The notes under the pieces: model-generated
Seen by the model: the letters and a program-made list of their open reading frames with translations, nothing else
What the model was told of the DNA's origin: nothing
Database searches by the model: none
NCBI GenBank assembly: GCA_963971285.1
Contig: OZ020258.1
Coordinates: forward strand, 10,932,614 to 10,996,613
Direction of reading: 5' to 3'
Source of the DNA: Astropecten irregularis
Taxonomy: Eukaryota > Echinodermata > Asteroidea > Paxillosida > Astropectinidae
DNA length: 64,000 bases
Shown: in pieces, positions 21,483 through 33,468 of the stretch
Numbering within the stretch: position 1 is the first letter of the stretch
Layout: every line of letters starts with the position of its first letter
Position numbers and translations under genes: made by a program

Positions 21483-22212
21483 GTTTAAGTTTGGATTGGA
21501 CAAACAAGGTGGGTACTATTTTGTTTTGTTTGTGTCATCATACACCTCATCGCGTATCTACCACATTGAAACAAATTCCTCCGCATATTCAACCACTACA
21601 GACAAGCGACCTGACAATTATTATGTAGGGTCGACAACAGAACATTGATCTTGGCCTTATAGCCCCAATATGATGGAATGAAATAAACCATATGGTAGTG
21701 ATATAAACAGAATGAGTGGGTTGTGGGTATACTGCTTAATTGTTTCCAATTAAAAGCAAAAAGAGGGGGGACCTACGGGTACAAACACCCAGCAAATGTA
21801 ACAGACGGTGGGGATGCGGTGTGTGTGAGTGGGCGTTGGGTGGGTGGGTGGGTGCCATACTGGTATCTGGGTTTTTTTGCCGGCAGATAGTCATGAACAT
21901 GTGACGGCTGAAATAAATTCTGCCCCCGTAGGATAATTTACACGGAGCAGATCGATGATTGGGGATAGCAGGTTACCTAGAGCTCTACTGCCCAGCAACC
22001 CAGAATGACCCAAAAGGTATATTCAGGAGGAGGATCTTGATGTTTTTTCGATCCTAACCGAATCTTCCTCGAAAAGCTTCATGACATGGAGACAACAAGA
22101 GGATGAAACAGAATGGGAGAAAAAGTAGACCAAAACAGAAAGACAATCCAGGTCGGAGGAAGTAACCATTATTAGACACAAGACTTGGAAAGAACAAAGA
22201 AAACTGGAAGCA
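21483..22212. other. Unassigned spacer
   Basis: Includes a GGGT/GTGG-rich patch at 21800-21855. No gene or known repeat. Confidence 0.4.
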
Positions 22213-22587
22213 ATTAGGTAGTATATCATACTTTGGTAGCATACCGAAACAGAATTCTTCACAGATTCACCTATATCAACATACACTGGGTATAAAGATG
22301 GTGATGGTGGGAACATACCGTCAATATTTGTCTGCCTGAAATGCTGTATTTATCCAGAAAAGAGTATAACGCCAATGACCACAAATAATTTTGATCTTCG
22401 GAAGATAAAAAATAACGATGAAAAGATTTTTAAAATACTGTGGGCATTTTTCACTGTTTTCTAAAAAAGGTAGGTACCGTATGGGATTAGGAATTTCACA
22501 GATGACTGTTACTATATATCTTTCTTGATATTTTTCCCATGAAGTTGTATTTCTTTGACACAAACCAAAGTATGAAATAACCTTTAA
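22213..22587 (+). mobile_element. MITE family A, full length
   Basis: The left flank is ATTA with the first bases of the end lost (ATTAGGTAGTATATCATAC). The right end is intact, with TTAA at 22584-22587. Confidence 0.83.
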
Positions 22588-23480
22588 GGAAGACAAACGT
22601 TTGACAATGGTAGTCAAAAGTACGGCAACAAATGATGTAGGCCTAACCATAAGTATGATCAAAATCAATTATAGTTATGCTAGGTTAGGGTGACAGTTCC
22701 ATAGACTTGTGCACGAACAATAAACCCTTCTTTTTTTCCCTTGTTTAACAGGAAACCCAGCTGAACCAATAAATACTGATTCTTTCATATTGTATTCTTT
22801 TTGTCATATTTTGTGGTGAAACCAAATTAATGCAATTTACAAAACCAAAATTAAAAAACTTAGGCTCTCTCCTCGAAAAAGAATAATTTGTGACAACGTG
22901 AAACTAGAAAGATATTGTCATGAATGAATGAACGGATTGGAAATTTGTTTAGTTATATAAACAGCTGTTTACGATGCCGAATATAACTCTTTCCGGTCTG
23001 ACTAAATCCGGTCTGTTTTTGTTGATTCGCTCCGATAAAAATTTAACGGAAATGTAATGATATTGTCAACATACAAAGCCCACACATACTGATGTCATAC
23101 GTGTTTCATTTGTTTTTCTAGTTTTTTTAGCTTCAAGCGTAGTGGGCAGGATGTTTAGAATAAATTCCAGATTATTTTGGGCGTTTTCATTTTGAGACAA
23201 TTATATAATTAATACAAAATAAATAAAATAATGTGTAAATCCTATAAAGTTTGGTTCAGATCGGTTTCATAACAAGGCAAAAAACGGAAGGGATTAATTA
23301 TTTATTTATTTTTTTTTTTTGGGGGGGGGGGGGGGGGTTGTGCACAAGTCTATGAGACAGGTGCTCCTTATGCCGAGATCATAGGAATACTTTTAATTTT
23401 AGTTATTGTGTTTTGTTGGAAAATGTTTCTGTAGGCCTACTCTTACACTCAATCATTTGTATGTGATGTGCTCAATGGTT
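22588..23480. other. AT-rich spacer with T/G tracts
   Basis: No gene. A T12 run followed directly by a G17 run lies at 23308-23338. Confidence 0.4.
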
Positions 23481-23925
23481 TTAAATGTACAGTACAGGAT
23501 TGAAATTTGGGAACATACCCAAACAGAAATGTTCAAAGATTTACATATAGGGCCTGTTTGTTTCACGCAAAGGATCCGATATTTTGGGATCCACCTCCTA
23601 TGCAGGGTACGCTAAAATGGGAACCGGATCCGCTGGATTTGTCATACACAAACAGGCCCATAACTTTCAGGGTTTGAAGATGGTGCTGGTAGAAATATAC
23701 AGTTAAATTTTTTCCACCTGAAATGGTGTATTTATCTAGAAATTAGTAAACCAAAGACAGAAAACAGTTTTGATCTCGGGGTAAGATCAAAACCATTCCT
23801 GATGTTTAATAAGAAAAATTGAGTTGTGTTTTTGCTATTTCCTCGTGACTCAGATGTCCGATTGAGATCAAATTTTCACAGGTTTATCATTTCATGTACA
23901 TGCTGGATGGATAAGATAAAGTGTG
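23481..23925 (+). mobile_element. MITE family B, split by a C element
   Basis: TTAA at 23481-23484. The X half is interrupted at 23550 by a C insertion. Past the insertion come the words TTTTGATCTCGGGGTAAG and the Z half (GACTCAGATGTCCGATTGAG). The right end is decayed. Confidence 0.8.
23550..23659 (-). mobile_element. MITE family C, copy 2, nested in B
   Basis: 110 bp, GGGCCTGTTTGTTTCACGCA to AAACAGGCCC. ATA flanks it on both sides (23547-23549 and 23660-23662), and removing one ATA with the element restores the continuous B word TTTACATATAACTTTCAGG. This fixes both the element's ends and its 3-bp target duplication. Confidence 0.92.
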
Positions 23926-24424
23926 AGTGCTGAAATACAATTCTGACAGAACAAATCTACTACTAAAATCATGCATTGCCTACTATTGTACAATTAATTC
24001 AATCTCATTATTTCTAAATGCTAATGTTTACAAGGCTCATGTAAACATTCATTTATTGTGATGCACATTGTGCAGTATCCTAAAAGAATTGGAAATGCAT
24101 TGAAAAATGAAATGAAAATTTAAATAAAATTTTTATTATTTTAGTTTAAGAATGAAGCACACATTACTTTAATCAGTAAATCAAATTCATAAAAAATATC
24201 ATTTTCTAAGTTGTAGTGGTCCAAAAATTGCAAATTACAGATATTTTTTTTGCAGCATCTTAAAATTATAATTTCTCAAATATCATAATGATAATATGAA
24301 AACATAAAATGAGTTATACAGCACAAGCTTTCCTATGAGAGTATAAGCACAATAGCATATGTACAGCTGGCCTCGCGACTGGGAGGTAAAAAAAAAAATC
24401 ATTTAAAAATAGAATTTTGCCTTG
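23926..24424. other. AT-rich spacer
   Basis: No feature recognised. Confidence 0.4.
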
Positions 24425-24716
24425 AAGATGACGTGACATCACAGATTGTCCCCACGCTTCTAACTAGCTCGTTCAGCCACATCATTATTATGCACGCTTA
24501 AAATGCGATTTGCACGACACGGGCTAACATATGAGGGAGGAAACAGGGGAAAAAAAGCACTATACAAATCCAGCATCCCTGTGCATACATACACACTATA
24601 TACACGTTGCATCTCTACACTGCATGCCACGGCCCACGTTACCTTTTATGTAAATTTATACAGTCCCAGTGTCTGTGATGTCATCAGGCTACGACTGATG
24701 ACATCAGAGTACGTCA
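24425..24716. promoter_or_regulatory. Cluster of CRE/AP-1/Maf-like words
   Basis: Contains GATGACGTGACATCA near 24426, TGATGTCATCA at 24676-24686, TGATGACATCA at 24696-24706 and ACGTCA at 24711-24716. The two central words are near-palindromes 20 bp apart. Such sites bind bZIP factors in animals. A regulatory role here is an inference from motif density only. Confidence 0.3.
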
Positions 24717-24739
24717 AGCAAATGGTTGCTCAGAAACAA

Positions 24740-24768
24740 CCCCCCCCCCCCTTCCCCCCCCCCCCCCA
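24740..24768 (+). repeat. Poly-C tract
   Basis: C10, TT and C15 runs in near succession. Confidence 0.9.
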
Positions 24769-25022
24769 GTACTATCACACACACACTTTCTATGTGTGTG
24801 CTATTGGCCATTGGCTATTTTGTTATATACACGTGTATGGTACAGAGCGCAAAAATGGGCAAAACCATATCTCCGAATAAAAGGGGGTATATATATATTT
24901 TTTTTTTTTAACGAGGATGAAAGGGGCGGAGATTTGTGAGTGAATGAAAAGGTGGAAGGGGGGGGGGATTCTACAATCAACACATAATAAGGATTATGTG
25001 GATTTAAGCATGGAACCTATAT

Positions 25023-25067
25023 GTTGTTGTTGTTGTTGTTGTTGTAGTTGTTGTTGTTGTTGTTGTG
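25023..25067 (+). repeat. (TTG)n microsatellite
   Basis: About 15 TTG units with one TAG interruption. Confidence 0.9.
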
Positions 25068-26163
25068 TGAAATTTGTGTATGAAAAAGAGGTGGGTGGGG
25101 AATTTATGGTCTAAACTCAAGGGTTGGTTTTTAATTTGATTGAGGTTCGTACAATGTACTTAACACTGTCTGCTGGCAAAACGTGGTAATTTTGAAAGGG
25201 GGGGGGGGTGTGGTTGAGGAAAGAAACATGAGGGAGACTTCACAATCCCCTCACTATTAAACAAAGGACTAGCTCCACGGTCAAACTTTGGGCTGTAAAA
25301 AGTTGGAGGAGGAAGGGGGTTTGGGGTTGGAGGTAGTGTTTCTGTTCAAATTTGAATATTAATCAGACTTCACTTTGTAGGCTGGGTCAGTCCAAGAATG
25401 CCCAGTCTGAGATTTCTGATCCTTAGCATTGAACAGATTAATTTTTCAATTGGTGCATTGCCATGAAAATCAGGAAAAAAACAGACTGCGGGATTTCTCA
25501 GATGGCTTTTGAAGTTGTTGTTGTTGTTGTTTTTTTTTTTTGGGGGGGGGCTTTTGGGGGTTTAAAAAGGGCCTTGTGTGAAAAGTCAGACTTGTAATGG
25601 GAGGGGAGGGGTGTGTGTGTGGGGGGGGGGGGGTGGGGGGTTGTTTGAGACATTTCATTAGCAAAGGCATCTTGAAAGGCCATGAATGTTCAATAAATGT
25701 CGCGTTGTGGATTCATCTAAACACAATGTACAAATCAAATAGACGTCAGACATACATACATACATGTATATTCTATACATTTTATGCATTTAAATGAATA
25801 TATCAACATTCTTACATTCTTTCAAGGAGAAAAAACTTGTCTGGTGATGAAAATTCCATTAAAATAGGCTCTAATGTAATTATCACTTTCTAATATATGT
25901 AAATATATTTATATAAATGTATTGTTTAAAACAAAATGTCAATCTGTCAATGACGCATGTTCTTTTTTATGCTGCGTGTTTTAATGCATAACTAACCATG
26001 ACATGCATGTATAATGTGAACATTCAAACAGTCAACGATCGCCCACACCAGTGATCAAACTTTATCGATAAAGTGCATATGCCACCAAAACTACGTATCA
26101 ATTTTCAATTTCAACTTCTCTAAATGTGTTGCCATAAACAGTTGGTCAAGCCTCCAGTTTCAT
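25068..26163. other. Spacer rich in homopolymers
   Basis: G9-G10 at 25198-25208, a second (TTG)n plus T11 and G8 run at 25512-25550, and a GT/G tract at 25605-25642. The remainder is AT-rich. No gene. Confidence 0.4.
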
Positions 26164-26532
26164 GTAAAGGTTGTATGATACTTTGGCAAGAAACCAAAAC
26201 AGAAATGTTCACAGATTTACGTAGAACTTCCAGGGTATGAAGATGGTGCTGGTAGAAACATACCGTTAAAATGTTTCCGCCTGAAATGGTGTATTTATCC
26301 AGAAATCAGTAAAACAACGACCGAAAATCTTTTTGATCTTTTTAATAAAAGATCAATAATAAAAGAGAAAAGACTTAGGAAATACTGTGGCTGTTTTTAA
26401 ATGTTTTCTCAAGAAGTGGGCATCGTATGGGACTGGGATTTTCACAGATGACTGTGACTGTATCTGTCTTGAGATTTTTGCCCATGAATCTGTATTTCTT
26501 TGATAAAAACCAAAGTATGAAATTACCATTAA
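26164..26532 (+). mobile_element. MITE family A, full length
   Basis: The left flank is GTAA (diverged TTAA) with AGGTTGTATGATACTTTGG. The right flank is TTAA at 26529-26532. The central hairpin is intact. Confidence 0.84.
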
Positions 26533-26632
26533 TATTAAAGATCGCAGCCTAAGATGGCTTTCAGGACAAGTGCCTCGCACTGCCGATAAAATTTGTATTA
26601 ACAAAGAAAGAGGAATATAGCCACATTTTGCT

Positions 26633-26988
26633 TTAAAGGTATAATACATGATTGGGAAAGGTCACACAACAGCACTCATACTTTGGGTAATCCAACATAA
26701 CACACCTGTGAACATAATGAGCTCAATCGGACATCTGAGTCACAAGAAAATAGCGAAAAATCAACTAAATTGTTCTTATGAAACATATGTAGAATGGTTT
26801 TGATCTTACCCCGAGATCAAAACTGTTTTCGGTCTTAGTTTGACTAATTTCTGGATAAATACACCATTTCAGACAGAAATATTTTAACAGTATGTTTCTA
26901 CCAGCTCCATTTTCATATCCCGAAGTTATACGTAAATCTGTGAACATATCTGCTTGGGTATGTTAGTAATCCTGTATTTTACCTTGAA
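26633..26988 (-). mobile_element. MITE family B, full length
   Basis: TTAA at 26633-26636, Z half, central TTACCCCGAGATCAAAAC, X half, and a right end of TAATCCTGTATTTTACC beside TTGA. Confidence 0.84.
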
Positions 26989-27350
26989 AACCATATAACA
27001 AGCTCTTGTCATTCACAGTATTACTAACGCTCAACTTAAGTATAAAACTCGTCGAAAAAACAACAACAATTCATTTCCTGTGTGTTTTGATGCTTCTCAT
27101 TGTTATACTAATTTGCTGGCAGCTGTTTCCTTCCGTATTTTTATGAATGAAACTCGGAGAAAGAATGCGTGGTTTAATGTGTGTGTTGTTTTTTATGAAT
27201 GAAGCTGGTAGCATGTTTACACTTAAATGCAATTTATAAAAAAATTATTGATTGGCACCGGAAGAGGTGGGCGGAATAAGCACACACGTGGTGATAAAGT
27301 CCAACCTGAGGGTTGTTTTTTTTTTCCACGTGTGTGAGGTCGTACTAGGA
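26989..27350. other. Unassigned spacer
   Basis: AT-rich, with short (CAA)n at about 27060. No gene or repeat. Confidence 0.4.
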
Positions 27351-27568
27351 TTAAATATAATACCATACATGTACTTTGGTTTTTGTCAAAGAGATGCAGA
27401 TTCATGGGCAACAATATCTAGAAGATACAGTAAATTACAGTCATCTGTGAAATTTTCAGTCCCATTCGGTGCCCACTATTTGATAAAACAGTGAAAAACG
27501 GCCACAGTATTTCTGAAATCTTTTCACCATTATTTTTGATCTTCCAAAGATCAAAATTGTTCCTTTAA
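27351..27568 (-). mobile_element. MITE family A, Y half only
   Basis: TTAA at 27351-27354, a diverged end and a clear Y half (TCATGGGCAACAATATC, CAGTCCCATTCGGTGCCCAC). It stops after GATCAAAATTG at CCTTTAA (27562-27568), so a single half is bounded by TTAA on both sides. Confidence 0.72.
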
Positions 27569-29181
27569 CCACTTCTAAAGCATATGTAGACAAACATATC
27601 CCAAAGGAACATGGTATCATTCCTCTGGATTAGAAAATGCGAACATTCAGCATTTTTGAGGCTCTTTTCAAACGTTCTTCACAAATATAAGAGAGATTTG
27701 TCAATTTTCATTTTGTGGTTTAATGTATCTGACTTTTCTCAATCTTTTTAGCACGAGACACACTTCACTGGTCCAAAACTCCATGTGATGTGACTGCACA
27801 TATCGGCTTTTAACTGGTTCCCCGAACTGTTCTGTGCTTAGCAAAATAAACAATTTCGCTAATAGCCACAATTTCTGCCCATGTGGCACACAATTGCATG
27901 AAGCTCTTATTGATGATTGGTGCAAAATTATACAATGTTTATCATAGTTTCACGCAGTGCCCCATTTGAAGAAAAGAGAAGGGCTCTGGAAAAGACACAC
28001 GTGTGTAAATTGAAAATTAAACTTTTGCCAAAAAGTCTACAAAGTTGTATGTATTTCTTTTTATTTGGTGACATTTACAGGAATAGCTTTCAACACTGCC
28101 TTCCTTGAGCTTGCCAACAGAGGGCGCCCTAACCACTTGTGACATCACAAACTTATATTTTATTTTAAAAAATACACAAAACACTTGACAAATTCTCAGT
28201 TGATCAAATTTACGACATGAGCCTCGGTTCCACGATCCAAAACAGAAAACTGGCAGAATTTTTTTGATTTGAATCTTCGCCACAAAAAAATTGTTTTCAA
28301 ATCAAATTCTGGTTTGCTGGTTCCTTAAGGGGGAAAGGGTAGTGGGTTATTTTGAAATTTTTTATCAAGCCCTTTGATGAATAAAATGTCATAAAAAAAA
28401 ATCTGACATAAAATGTCAGATTTGGTAGTTCAGGATACTGCATTGATTCACATACATATGGTTTCCATGCATATAATTTAATTTGGACAGCTTGACTTTA
28501 ATGTACATGAATATTTTCAATAAATGGCTTCCGGAATTAAAACATTTGATTTGTTTTGTATAAAACTAAAATGGCAATACCGTACAACTGTATAATGTCC
28601 ACACACAAAATGACAGGTTAATTTCTCATTGTCAGCACTTTAATTCGCGCCAAATATTCAAAGATTATCAATTTTTCTTTAAAAAATAGTAATTCCTAAA
28701 CCTAGAAAGTGCACACATACAAATTCTGATAGAAACTATATGAATCTTTAGCCATTAGCTTTGCATAGTGTTTTTACGCAAGATGGTTGAAAAAGTGCTG
28801 AAGCATTTTTTTTTTCAGAGGAAATAACTGTGCATGTATTTTTGTAATAATCGTTGTCCGATCATGTGACAGTCACATGAGCAAGTAAAGAATGACAGCT
28901 TTGTCAGCTGAACTGTAATTTCAATCCAATTTCCTTCTCCGCTATTAAGGAATAATAAATAAATAAATAAATCATCACATTCCCCAGCAAAAAAAAAAAA
29001 AAAAAAGCTTGGACAGTGATCTCAAATGAAAAGGAAGAATGGTGACCACCAATAAACAGATATGAAAACAAATTGATGAAAAGAATGATACAGAATTGCT
29101 GTAATTTTAAAAATTTTGGTTTATATTTAAGCAAAGTAGCTTTATTTGCTTACCGTGTTTTATTTTGTTTATGCAATTTCA
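27569..29181. other. AT-rich spacer
   Basis: No gene or family member is recognised. The longest frames (60-88 codons) are low-complexity and T- or A-rich. (AAAT)n lies at 28953-28973 and A18 at 28989-29006. Confidence 0.4.
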
Positions 29182-29209
29182 TTTTTTTTTTTTTTTTTTT
29201 TTTTTGCAG
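29182..29209 (+). promoter_or_regulatory. T24 tract ending in acceptor-like GCAG
   Basis: An uninterrupted T run leads into GCAG, an ideal-looking 3' splice site for the segment at 29210. Long T runs are frequent here, so this may be chance. Confidence 0.35.
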
Positions 29210-30208
29210 TGCCCGCCAAAAGCATGGATCGTGAAGCCAACCACTCGCCTGTGAAGTGTGTGGGCGGATGACGGTTGCACAGGCAGAGTGAGCAGGTTTA
29301 GAGTCCTTGTCGTCGTCGGCTGCTTGCCTTCATTTTATAATACACACACCTGATAGATGCTGGCTCATAGTTTGATCTGCTGCACAACCAAATCTGTTTC
29401 TTTGACCTGTCTCAACCTTCGTAAGGCTCGCTTTTCGTGTCGTTTTTTTTTTTAGTAATTTTCCTTTCTTTTTTATTTAAATTTTCCTGATTTTTTTTCA
29501 TGAATTGGCAAGCTCTCATAACAACAACTTTGCTTCAAAATTGTGGTGTTTTTTTTTCTTGATTTAATTTTTTATAAATTTTTGTGCTCTGTTGTTTTAG
29601 ATTTTTTTTTGGGGGGGGGCAATGATTCGCTTTCTAAAAACTGATAAATAAATTATAGATATTTGCCGAATCCAGTGACTTGCTCACCAAGCGCACTGGA
29701 TTTTTATATCTTACTCATTCACTTCAACTGCCATATACGCCCACTCGTTTTTTTTTTCCGGATTTTTTTTTTTTTTGCTCTCCCCGCGTGGAGATTGTAA
29801 ATGCGCTAGTCTCATCATTTGGAAACCAGAGAGCCCAACAGGAAAGTTGTGGTGTGTCAGTTGCGGTTCCATTTTTTTGTTTTTGATTTTTTTCTTCTTC
29901 TTCTTCTTCATTTCGGAAACTCTGCTTGAATACACGGATGAGTGAGATGATATATCCTAGGCACCATTTTGTTTATGATTAATTATTTTTTTTTTTTTGG
30001 TTGGGAGGGAGAGGGGGGGGGGAGATCGGAGAGGGGGAGGCGTTTGAGGTTAAGTTTTGCCGATCAGCTGCTTGTAGTGTTTTGAGGATGATGCGAGGAT
30101 TGCCAGCTACCAAGACGGACCGTAGAGGCACTAGATGATGACAACAGGAACCGACATCAGTATCGGATGCTTCATGGATGCACAGCACCGATCAAACCTG
30201 GAAACAAG
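29210..30208 (+). other. Candidate exon region (5' or terminal), unknown gene
   Basis: Bounded by the acceptor-like site at 29209 and a donor-like AAG before GTAGGG at 30209, and free of MITEs over 1 kb. Near its start is a short frame, MDREANHSPVKCVGG (29224-29271). At its end ATGATGACAACAGG at 30135, directly after an in-frame TAG, opens MMTTGTDISIGCFMDAQHRS and reaches the donor after 25 codons. That second frame would fit the first coding codons of a gene whose remaining exons lie downstream. I do not recognise the protein. The interior is T-rich and G-rich and would be untranslated. Confidence 0.25.
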
Positions 30209-31039
30209 GTAGGGCTTCAGCATTGTTATTTAATGTTTGGGTCCCCGTCCCCTGCCATATTGCAGAGCTGATACCACTGATTACTAGTGCTGAATCTTAC
30301 AGCCACGATCCTATACTATCCTATTCCATTTCCCCTATCAATAGAGGTTGCAATTAACAACCACCTCAGACACTTGAACTTGAATGAACATACCAACCAC
30401 AAAAAAAAAATCTATCTGTATGTATTTATAAACAAATTGGGCATGTACATGTACATGCTGGAGAGATAATGGGGTAGGTTTGTGTGTGTACTGAGCTATA
30501 CACACTCCGGTTCACGCTGCGATGTGTACAGCGGGTGTATAATACACAGTGTAGTATATGGTGATAGGCTGCTGCTTCAATGATGCTAACGTATGGTCAT
30601 AATCCTCAGTATAGGTACATATCATGCTGCATCATCACTGTGACCAGCTGATTGTGATATGAATCTCGGAACGGCAGCAAAGCAGACAAACAAACAAACA
30701 AACAAACAAATAAACAAACAAACAAACAATGCCATAATTACACCACCAATCCACCAAACAAACGACCTTTAGAGAAGACATGCAATCCTTGACAAAAAAT
30801 TAATTGTTGTTGTCGCAGGAAGAACAATTTCTCTGCTTAGTGTGACACATATAAACTGATCTGGGTCTACAGGCTAATTAGACCTGTTTCAATTTATGTA
30901 CCATCTGCATGTTTTGGCTGTTGTCTCATCAGTCCACACACATAATTTGTAACTGTTCAATTTGTCTCCAAAGTTGATATTTAGGTAAACAGTTCGCAAC
31001 TCTCAGATTCCATCTGTTTTTTTATTTTACTGACAGCGT
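30209..31039. other. Spacer with (CAAA)n
   Basis: 30684-30729 is an 11-unit CAAA array with one TAAA. The rest is unremarkable. Confidence 0.6.
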
Positions 31040-31207
31040 TTAAAGGTTGTATCATACTTTGGTTCTTGTCAAGGAAATACAGATTCATGGGCAAAAATAT
31101 CAAGAGAGAAATAGTAACAGTCATCTGTGATATTCCCAGTCCCATAGGGTGCCCACTTTTTGAGAAAACAGTGAAAAAGCTCACAGTACATTTCAATCTT
31201 TTCACAG
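31040..31207 (-). mobile_element. MITE family A, Y half only
   Basis: TTAA at 31040-31043, AGGTTGTATCATACTTTGG and a good Y half. It ends at the central hairpin position (CAATCTTTTCACAG). The X half is absent. Confidence 0.78.
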
Positions 31208-31393
31208 GATTTTGAGTACTCTTTCAATTGGTCATATTTTCGCCAATTTCAGTTCAAATATTCTTATAAATTCTACATGGTGATAGCCAAAACATGGCTG
31301 TATCACATATCTGAATCTTGAATGATAAACAGTTTAATTTTAACATAATGGGTCCCAACACAGAGTTGCGTTTTTTTCTGGCACACCCTGTAT

Positions 31394-31829
31394 TAGGCTT
31401 GGGCGATTCCTGCATTTTCAGAATCGATTCCAATTCCAGGCTGGAAGAGCGATTCCACTCGGAATCGATTCCAATTTTCGCCGGCAAAAAAATAACATTG
31501 AAATAATGGCAAACTTCTGGAGGTGACGTGCGGAGTTCATATCGAAACAGCAATATTTGTGGATTTGCAAAAACCACAGACAAAACGCAGACATCTTCAA
31601 TGCTTAAAAATCAGCCAGGCTTTATTTCTTTGAAGAATGTCAGAATCGTTTCAGTTGGTTCATTACGATCCAACAACCCAAGAATAGCTCGACGCATTTT
31701 GGAATCGAAACTCAAGACTCAAAATCAATCAATTCACAGAATTGATTCCTCAACAAAGTGGAATTGCGATTCCGATTCCAAATTTGGAATCGATTCTCAT
31801 CGATTCCAACATGGAATTGCCCAAGCCTA
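31394..31829. mobile_element. hAT-like non-autonomous element
   Basis: 436 bp with terminal inverted repeats TAGGCTTGGGCGATTCC and GGAATTGCCCAAGCCTA. It is flanked by a perfect 8-bp target duplication CCCTGTAT (31386-31393 and 31830-31837). Eight-bp duplications are the hallmark of hAT elements. Subterminal arrays of GATTCC/GGAATCGATTCC on both sides could be transposase-binding repeats. The interior has only short frames and no BED finger or transposase motif. The perfect duplication suggests a recent insertion. Confidence 0.93.
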
Positions 31830-31837
31830 CCCTGTAT

Positions 31838-32483
31838 ACTCAACCCAAGCAGTTCCTCCCTACTTTTAATAGAAAAGATAAAAGTGTGAGGGAAAAACAA
31901 AATGGTTGCTGTGTCTGATCCAACCCTATGCTCTACAAAGCTGCATCTAAGATGTTAAAGTACATACGCACAAAATGCCAACTTTTTTGACCCCCCTCCC
32001 CCTCTGTACGCATGGCTTACGCAACGGTCCCACCCCCCCCAACCCCCCCCCCCCCCCCGTACGCATACGCATTCCACATTAGGTTTTTGACTTGGTACCT
32101 CATGGTACCTTGCTTTAGCATCATTAATATGTCACAATAATCCGGGCCGGTACCGTTATTGGGATGTCACTTTAAAATTTTGAAATGAATGACTAAAGTG
32201 TACGAGGTTTTTATACATTTACAGATGTATTTTACTATTTTTTATCATATTGAAAAAAAAGGAAAAAACAAATAAATCCTTTCGTTTGTTTCCCTCTCTT
32301 TTCGCGTGAAATTATTCCGTGTGTACATACTTTATGGACGGCCCCTAAGGGTCCGGCCACTGACCAGGGGATGATATGAAGACTACAAATAGCGCCATGA
32401 TCACTATCGTTTTGTCGAATCGATCCATCTTTATATTAAAAGTCCCTATTACTTGAGACACAGATGACTGTATTTGTTTAATA
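31838..32483. other. Spacer with C tracts
   Basis: C-rich runs at 31996-32058 are interleaved with two related words (TACGCATGGCTTACGC and TACGCATACGC). No gene. Confidence 0.5.
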
Positions 32484-32843
32484 TTAAAGGTAGTATCATA
32501 CTTTGGTAGTATACCAAAACAGAAATCTTCACAGATTTACCAAAACTTAATACAGGGTATAAAGATGGTGATGGTAGAAACATATCGTTAAAATTTGTCT
32601 GCCTGAAATGCTGATGAAGAATAGAGTAAAAACAAAAAACCAATTTTGATCTTCAAAAGACAAAAAATAACGGTGAAAAGCTTTAATACAAAATACCATG
32701 GGCGTTTTTCACAGTTTTCTCAAAAAGTGGGCACCGTATGGGACTGAAATTTTCACAGATGACTGTTACTGTATCATTCTTTATATTCTTGCCCACTTAT
32801 CTGCATTTCTTTGTCAAAAACCAAAGTATGATATTACCTTTAC
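32484..32843 (+). mobile_element. MITE family A, full length
   Basis: TTAA at 32484-32487. The right end is intact beside TTAC (32840-32843). The middle of the X half is shortened (GCTGATGAAGAATAGAG). Confidence 0.85.
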
Positions 32844-33468
32844 ATAAAGAATGTTTTTAATAAGAAATGTGATGATTCCATATAAATTGTAAGGCTCCTT
32901 GTGTATTTTGTTGGTTTCGTTTTTCTGTCCACATTAAGAAGGACGTCTTACGTTAATAACGTGAATAAGTTGAGTCCGTGTCAGGCTTCTGTATTGAGGA
33001 ATGACTGGCGTAGAAACCATTTATCAGTCTTTCAAAAATGGAACAGAGAAAAAGTTTCAATCATTCTGATTTTTCACTCAGTGGGCCGCATAAAAATTCA
33101 TCACCCTTGAAATAAAAAAACAAAATTCAAAGTTAAAAACGCCAACGCTTCTGCCCGATTTAACCACAATAAAATATATGCTGGTATAAATGCTACAGCG
33201 GTACAGCCTATAGGACAGACATTGGCTAGGGCTTGTATTAAATTTGACACAATGTCTATGGCAGCAGCTTCAGCCATATCCCATAGACATGTGTATTGGT
33301 TTATTCTTTTCATTAAAAGCCGTAGCCATACACAGCTATAATTATGAGTCTAGCGCTCTTACTCAATTTGGTGACAGGTCTATCTGCTACCAAAAATCTC
33401 CTGACTTAACACATTTTCCATGTGAAATTAAGTCAGTGACATAACAAGTCAATAACTACATGTACTGT
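32844..33468. other. Unassigned spacer
   Basis: Several frames of 64-70 codons are open on both strands. None resembles a known family and no splice context supports them. Confidence 0.35.
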
